11,116 bases of DNA from an uncultured Opitutia bacterium (lineage in GTDB: Bacteria > Verrucomicrobiota > Verrucomicrobiia > Opitutales > UBA953), in NCBI GenBank assembly GCA_903840235.1, contig CAIMFE010000138.1, positions 1 to 11,116 on the forward strand. The letters are read 5' to 3'. Under the pieces are notes generated by a model that was not told where the DNA came from, did no database searches, and was given only the letters and a program-made list of their open reading frames with translations. Position 1 is the first letter of the stretch; each line of letters begins with the position of its first letter. The position numbers were made by a program, and so were the translations under genes. This document shows positions 7,702-11,116 of the stretch, in pieces.

Positions 7702-7799
7702 ATAAATAACCCTTAACATTGCACGGTCAGTGTCAACCCCCGCCTCCCCCTCTAATTGGCTTGTTGCCCCTGCTAAGACTGCCAATGATGCAGATAATT
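7702..7799. promoter_or_regulatory. Divergent intergenic region with likely promoters for both operons
   Basis: This is the only sizeable non-coding gap and must carry start signals for the TPR-ABC run (minus) and the mutase gene (plus). On the minus strand a perfect TTGACA lies at 7736-7731, but no good -10 box follows at 16-18 bases; the best AT-rich hexamer, TATTTA, is 22 bases away and almost touches the ATG. On the plus strand TTGTTG (7761-7766) and AATGAT (7784-7789) are 17 bases apart, a weak pair that would give a nearly leaderless transcript. A C-rich/G-rich tract spans 7737-7750. That promoters lie here is a strong inference from layout; the exact boxes are uncertain. Confidence 0.45.
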
Positions 7800-9734
7800 A
7801 TGAATGCTACTAATACTGTCATTGCGGCTTTAAAGTCCGCACAGTCCGAGGGCCAAATTTCTGCAGTTACTTTCAATAATGCCGCCCGTTGGTTAGAAAC
7901 CAAACACCTGCCTTCATCGATTACCGAGAGTTTGACGGATTTAATTGAAAAATCCGCCTGGGCCGAAATCGAGGATCGTTTTTATAAAGGCATCGCCTTT
8001 GGTACGGGCGGAATGCGTGGGCGCACAGTCGGCCGTATTAGTGCGTCTAATGAAACAGATTCGAGCGGTCAGCCTATCCGTGCTGCCGTGGGGTCGGCCT
8101 GCTTAAACGATGTTAATATTTTAAGAGCGGGCTTGGGTTTGTGGAAACATGTTTCCGCCAGCCAAGAAAAACCGCGATTAGTGATCGCCCATGATGTCCG
8201 CCATTTTTCAAAACACTTTGCCGAACTCCTCGCGTCGGCTTGGATTAAATTAGGCGGCGAAGCTTTTCTTTTTTCCGGCCCACGCTCTACCCCACAATTA
8301 AGTTTTACACTTCGTCATTTAGAAGCGCACGCTGGAGTGGTCATCACCGCGAGTCATAATCCATCGCACGACAATGGATTTAAATGTTATCTGCACGATG
8401 GCGCCCAAGTAACTCCGCCAGCCGATACTGCGATTGTTGAATTAGTCGGAAAAATCGAAGTCGCTGAAGTGATTCCCTTTTTAGAAATCGATTTAAACGG
8501 CGTGCAACCCGTTACGCAAGTTGCCGAAGAAGCGTATTTAAACAGATTAGTAAAAGGGGTGATTGACCCCGAAATCATGGGTCGGCATGCACCGAGCGTG
8601 GTATTCACCAATCTTCATGGCACCGGTGATGTGATGGTGATTCCCGCCCTGCGCCGACTGGGGATTGACCCACATGTGGTCGAAGAACAACGCGAACATG
8701 ATGGACGTTTTCCGACCGTCCCATCACCTAATCCAGAAAATCCAGCAGCCTACGTTCTCGCCTTAAAATTAGCGACTGAACTGAATGCCGATATTGTTTT
8801 AGCAACGGATCCTGATGCCGATCGCGTCGGCGTCGCCTGTCGCGAGGCTCAAGGAGGCTATCGCTTACTCACGGGTAATGAAGTCGCCGCACTCTTAACC
8901 GAATTTAGAATATCAGCTTTAAAAGATAACGGAATTATTCCCGCCAGCGGTTCGACTTCTGCCGTGGTTGTTAAATCACTCGTGACGACACCCCTCGTAG
9001 AAAAAATATGTAACCGCCATGGCGTCCGCTGTTTAGAAACCCTCGTGGGCTTTAAGTGGATTGGACGTAAATTAGAAAAGTGGTCGAAGAAGATTTCTGA
9101 AAATGGAGCCGCGGATTACTATAACTTACCCTTAAATCGACGAGCTCCGCTCGCCCTGCGCAATGGTAACTTCTTTATTTTAGGAGCGGAAGAGAGTTAC
9201 GGATATCTCAGTGATGACGCAGTCCGTGATAAAGATGCGAATGGTGCCGTGATGATGCTCTGCGAATATGCTGCCATTCTTCGTTCGCGTGGTCGCACGC
9301 TCCTCGATGCTTTGGACGCCCTGCATTTGGCCAACGGTGCACACGTCGAAGATCTCTTAAATATTTCCTTCGAAGGTGCCGAAGGTGCCGCGGCGATTCG
9401 TCGCATTGTCAGTTCCTGGCGCAATAGCCCACCTAAAGAAATCGATGGCGTGAAGGTAACGAAGATCACCGACTACGATCAAGACAAGGTAATGGATAGT
9501 GAGGGCGAACAAGTCCCACGTGAAGAATTCATCATGGCTGAATTAGCTGATGGTTCGCGTATCGCGGTGCGTGCCTCAGGCACCGAACCAAAAGTCAAGT
9601 TTTACACATTTACTTCAGCTAAAACTGAAGATGCGGATGATTTAAAATCCGCTCGGGCCCGTGCCAAAAAACAAGCCATGTCCTTACGAACCTGGTTAGA
9701 AGCCGATGCTCAGAAGCGTGCAAAAACTAAATAA
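7800..9734 (+). CDS. Phosphoglucomutase/phosphomannomutase (alpha-D-phosphohexomutase family)
   Basis: The enzyme interconverts hexose 1-phosphate and 6-phosphate in the cytoplasm through a phosphoserine. With the start at 7800 it has 644 residues and the four-domain layout of the PgcA-like bacterial mutases. Motifs visible in order are GTGGMRG at 68-74, the active-site loop TASHNP with catalytic Ser185, the metal-binding loop DPDADR at 337-342, the sugar-specificity loop EESYGYL at 464-470 and the phosphate-binding RASGTEPK at 591-598. It should feed glycogen, cell wall or exopolysaccharide precursors; glucose or mannose preference cannot be read safely. The ATG at 7800 was chosen because the frame upstream is low-complexity (a proline and leucine run); ATGs at 7785 and 7788 are alternatives and none has a Shine-Dalgarno sequence. 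The gene is divergent from the ABC cluster and followed after 1 nt by a lipoprotein gene. Confidence 0.94.
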   Translation: MNATNTVIAALKSAQSEGQISAVTFNNAARWLETKHLPSSITESLTDLIEKSAWAEIEDRFYKGIAFGTGGMRGRTVGRISASNETDSSGQPIRAAVGSACLNDVNILRAGLGLWKHVSASQEKPRLVIAHDVRHFSKHFAELLASAWIKLGGEAFLFSGPRSTPQLSFTLRHLEAHAGVVITASHNPSHDNGFKCYLHDGAQVTPPADTAIVELVGKIEVAEVIPFLEIDLNGVQPVTQVAEEAYLNRLVKGVIDPEIMGRHAPSVVFTNLHGTGDVMVIPALRRLGIDPHVVEEQREHDGRFPTVPSPNPENPAAYVLALKLATELNADIVLATDPDADRVGVACREAQGGYRLLTGNEVAALLTEFRISALKDNGIIPASGSTSAVVVKSLVTTPLVEKICNRHGVRCLETLVGFKWIGRKLEKWSKKISENGAADYYNLPLNRRAPLALRNGNFFILGAEESYGYLSDDAVRDKDANGAVMMLCEYAAILRSRGRTLLDALDALHLANGAHVEDLLNISFEGAEGAAAIRRIVSSWRNSPPKEIDGVKVTKITDYDQDKVMDSEGEQVPREEFIMAELADGSRIAVRASGTEPKVKFYTFTSAKTEDADDLKSARARAKKQAMSLRTWLEADAQKRAKTK

Positions 9735-9735
9735 T

Positions 9736-9966
9736 ATGAAATCACTATCCATCCTTTCTTTAATACTCTTAGTAGGCTGTGCTATTCCAGCGAACGACCC
9801 GTCGTTCCGTGCAGAAAAAACTCCTGCCGCCGCCGTCTTAGCTGGAGAAAAGTCGGGCGAAGGTGAGTTAGGCCAAAGAGTTAAGCAGGCTAACGAAAAG
9901 AATGATCAGCGTTTGAAAGACGGTGATTGGCGTGCGATTAAGCCAGCGGTCGGCCCTCAGCCTTAA
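9736..9966 (+). CDS. Small predicted lipoprotein
   Basis: A 76-residue protein with a short type II signal peptide: Met-Lys-Ser, a hydrophobic core and the lipobox LVGC, with the acylated Cys at position 15. The residue after Cys is Ala, which by the E. coli rule favours outer-membrane sorting. The mature part is about 60 residues, hydrophilic and charged, with a Gly/Glu-rich middle, a short helix (about 45-60) and a Pro-containing end (AVGPQP). No known domain is recognised. The start is 1 nt after the mutase stop, without a Shine-Dalgarno sequence, so it likely depends on mutase translation. An in-frame start upstream, inside the mutase, would spoil the signal peptide. Its stop shares TTAA with the convergent aroB stop. 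That it is a lipoprotein is well supported; its function is unknown. Confidence 0.78.
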   Translation: MKSLSILSLILLVGCAIPANDPSFRAEKTPAAAVLAGEKSGEGELGQRVKQANEKNDQRLKDGDWRAIKPAVGPQP

Positions 9967-11057
9967 ATCGCTCCGCCGCTGCGGAAAATTTTCGCCGCTA
10001 AATCTTCAGGAACCTCTTCGGTGCTCTTCGCGCTGCCGATGCCTTGCATTAAAATAAAACGACATTTTCCAGAGCGAACTTTTTTATCCCGCTTCATCGC
10101 CGCCATTAATGCTTCAAGCGACAGGGGAGAACGTAATTGAGTGGGTAGACTGTAGGCTGTTAAAGTTTTTTCTACGGCCGTAACTTCCGCAGCGGTACAT
10201 TGACCCAACTCTGCGGATAAACGTGCGGCCATGACTAGTCCAATAGCCACCGCTTCGCCGTGTAAGTAAGTTCCATATCCGGCCACCGCTTCAATGGCAT
10301 GACCGAAGGTGTGACCTAAATTAAGTAACGCCCGCCCGCCTTCTTTTTTCGTTTCGAATTCATCATCGCTGACTACGGAGGCTTTAATTTCTACGCAGCG
10401 ACGAATTACGGCCGGAAGTTGTGGACTCTGCCAAGTAAGCGGAGCGAGCGACTGCAGATCGCTAAAGAGTTTTTTGTCCGCAATCAGCCCATGTTTAATC
10501 ACTTCCGCCATCCCTGCAGCAAATTCGCGTGCGGGTAGGGTCGATAAAAGGGCCGTGTCGGCATAGACTGCCAGAGGTTGGTGAAAGCTGCCGACTAAGT
10601 TTTTTCCAGCGGTTAAATTGATTCCGGTTTTACCACCCACGGAACTATCCACCATCGCTAAAAGTGTTGTGGGAACTTGGATACATTCAACGCCACGTTG
10701 GTAAGTGGCGGCCGTGAATCCGGCTAAATCTCCAATCACCCCACCGCCGATGGCGAAAACGGTACCATCGCGGGCGATTCCTTGGGCGGCTAAGAAGTTC
10801 CAGAGTCTCAACAATTCATCTGCTGATTTTGCCTTTTCGCCATCCACCTGGGTGATGATAATCGGCATCACCGCAGAAATCTTTTTAATTAAATCAGGTT
10901 GGGCCTGGGCAATGGCGGGTGAGGTTATGGCGACACACTTTTTATTATTCTGAATATGACTTTGGGCCGTTAATAAAACTTCCGACCATACCCCGGCACC
11001 AATCCATACGGGGTATGAATGCTGCGCGAGCTTAACTTGGACACTTTCCACGGTCAT
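9963..11057 (-). CDS. aroB: 3-dehydroquinate synthase
   Basis: AroB catalyses the second step of the shikimate pathway, turning DAHP into 3-dehydroquinate with NAD+ and a divalent metal in the cytoplasm. The 364-residue length is normal. Diagnostic motifs are the NAD-binding GGGVIGDLAGF at 104-114, VPTTLLAMVDSSVGGKTGIN at 128-147, AEVIKHGLI at 184-192, LLNLGHTFGHAIE at 244-256 and LHGEAVAIGL at 265-274. The metal ligands expected in the family are Glu185, His249 and His266, and all are present. The start at 11057 gives the usual N-terminus; AGG lies about eight bases upstream. The gene converges on the mutase-lipoprotein pair and its stop overlaps the lipoprotein stop. A possible gene tail ends 3 nt upstream, so aroB may be a downstream operon member. 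The assignment is secure. Confidence 0.97.
   Translation of the reverse strand: MTVESVQVKLAQHSYPVWIGAGVWSEVLLTAQSHIQNNKKCVAITSPAIAQAQPDLIKKISAVMPIIITQVDGEKAKSADELLRLWNFLAAQGIARDGTVFAIGGGVIGDLAGFTAATYQRGVECIQVPTTLLAMVDSSVGGKTGINLTAGKNLVGSFHQPLAVYADTALLSTLPAREFAAGMAEVIKHGLIADKKLFSDLQSLAPLTWQSPQLPAVIRRCVEIKASVVSDDEFETKKEGGRALLNLGHTFGHAIEAVAGYGTYLHGEAVAIGLVMAARLSAELGQCTAAEVTAVEKTLTAYSLPTQLRSPLSLEALMAAMKRDKKVRSGKCRFILMQGIGSAKSTEEVPEDLAAKIFRSGGAI
9972..9992 (+). terminator. Possible weak terminator after the lipoprotein gene
   Basis: Six bases after the lipoprotein stop a perfect 5-bp GC-rich stem, TCCGC / GCGGA with loop CGCT (9972-9985), is followed by AAA and then TTTT (9989-9992). The stem is short, the T run is short and offset, and the bases also encode the end of AroB, so this may be chance. 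Confidence 0.22.
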
Positions 11058-11060
11058 GAA

Positions 11061-11116
11061 TTAAACCTGAGTTATTGAATCGGTGCTGGCAAGCCAACCT
11101 ATACTTCCAGTCCAAC
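11061..11116 (-). CDS. Possible 3' end of a gene upstream of aroB (cut by window edge)
   Basis: One minus-strand frame is open from the right edge for 17 codons, ending ...ASTDSITQV with TAA at 11063-11061, three bases before the aroB ATG. The tight spacing resembles the other junctions in this window. Seventeen codons are too few for a family call, a second frame is also open here, and the stretch could equally be the aroB leader. Confidence 0.25.
   Translation of the reverse strand, partial: WTGSIGWLASTDSITQV

Noticed and set aside
7702..7785. N-terminal extension of the TPR protein to TTG 7785 or ATG 7719
   Set aside because: The ATG at 7701 has an AAGG at fair spacing and gives the normal short charged cytoplasmic tail; the extensions run through the intergenic region.
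7719..7799. N-terminal extension of the mutase starting at TTG 7719
   Set aside because: It would add a proline and leucine run unlike any mutase N-terminus and would overlap the likely promoter region.
9371..9389. Tandem duplication of the 9-mer gaaggtgcc in the mutase gene
   Set aside because: Only two copies, encoding Glu-Gly-Ala twice in frame; a trivial local duplication.

Overview
The window looks like chromosomal core DNA from a Gram-negative bacterium. A lineage in or near Verrucomicrobiota (PVC group) is my best guess. That guess rests on a GldA/F/G-type ABC cluster joined to a DUF4340 protein, an AsmA-like envelope protein, a lipobox lipoprotein, weak or absent Shine-Dalgarno sequences at several genes, and mixed AT/GC codon use with frequent TTA leucine. 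No rRNA or other taxonomic marker is present, so the assignment is inference. There are no mobile elements, CRISPR arrays, tRNAs or rRNAs that I can see.

Layout. Positions 1-7701 hold six minus-strand genes packed as one apparent transcription unit, read right to left: a membrane-anchored TPR-like protein (7701-6964), a GldA-type ABC ATPase (6962-5973), a GldF-type ABC-2 permease (5971-5210), a GldG-type auxiliary protein (5208-3688), a DUF4340 protein (3681-1840) and a large AsmA-like protein (from 1843, running off the left edge). The junctions are +1, +1, +1, +6 and -4 nt, so the six are almost certainly co-transcribed. A 98-bp divergent intergenic region (7702-7799) is the only real non-coding gap.

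To its right, the plus strand carries a phosphoglucomutase/phosphomannomutase (7800-9734) and, one base later, a 76-residue lipoprotein (9736-9966). These converge on a minus-strand aroB (3-dehydroquinate synthase, 11057-9963). The lipoprotein and aroB stop codons share a single TTAA. A short open frame entering from the right edge may be the 3' end of a gene upstream of aroB.

How the genes may work together. The ATPase, permease and GldG-like subunit form a recognisable ABC complex. DUF4340 proteins commonly accompany GldG. The TPR protein at the head and the AsmA-like protein at the tail are tightly coupled to it. AsmA-like proteins are implicated in lipid transfer across the periplasm, so the cluster could be one envelope-assembly or lipid-handling machine rather than a gliding apparatus. 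That is a hypothesis. The mutase and AroB are housekeeping enzymes of sugar-phosphate and aromatic amino acid metabolism and are not obviously linked to the cluster.
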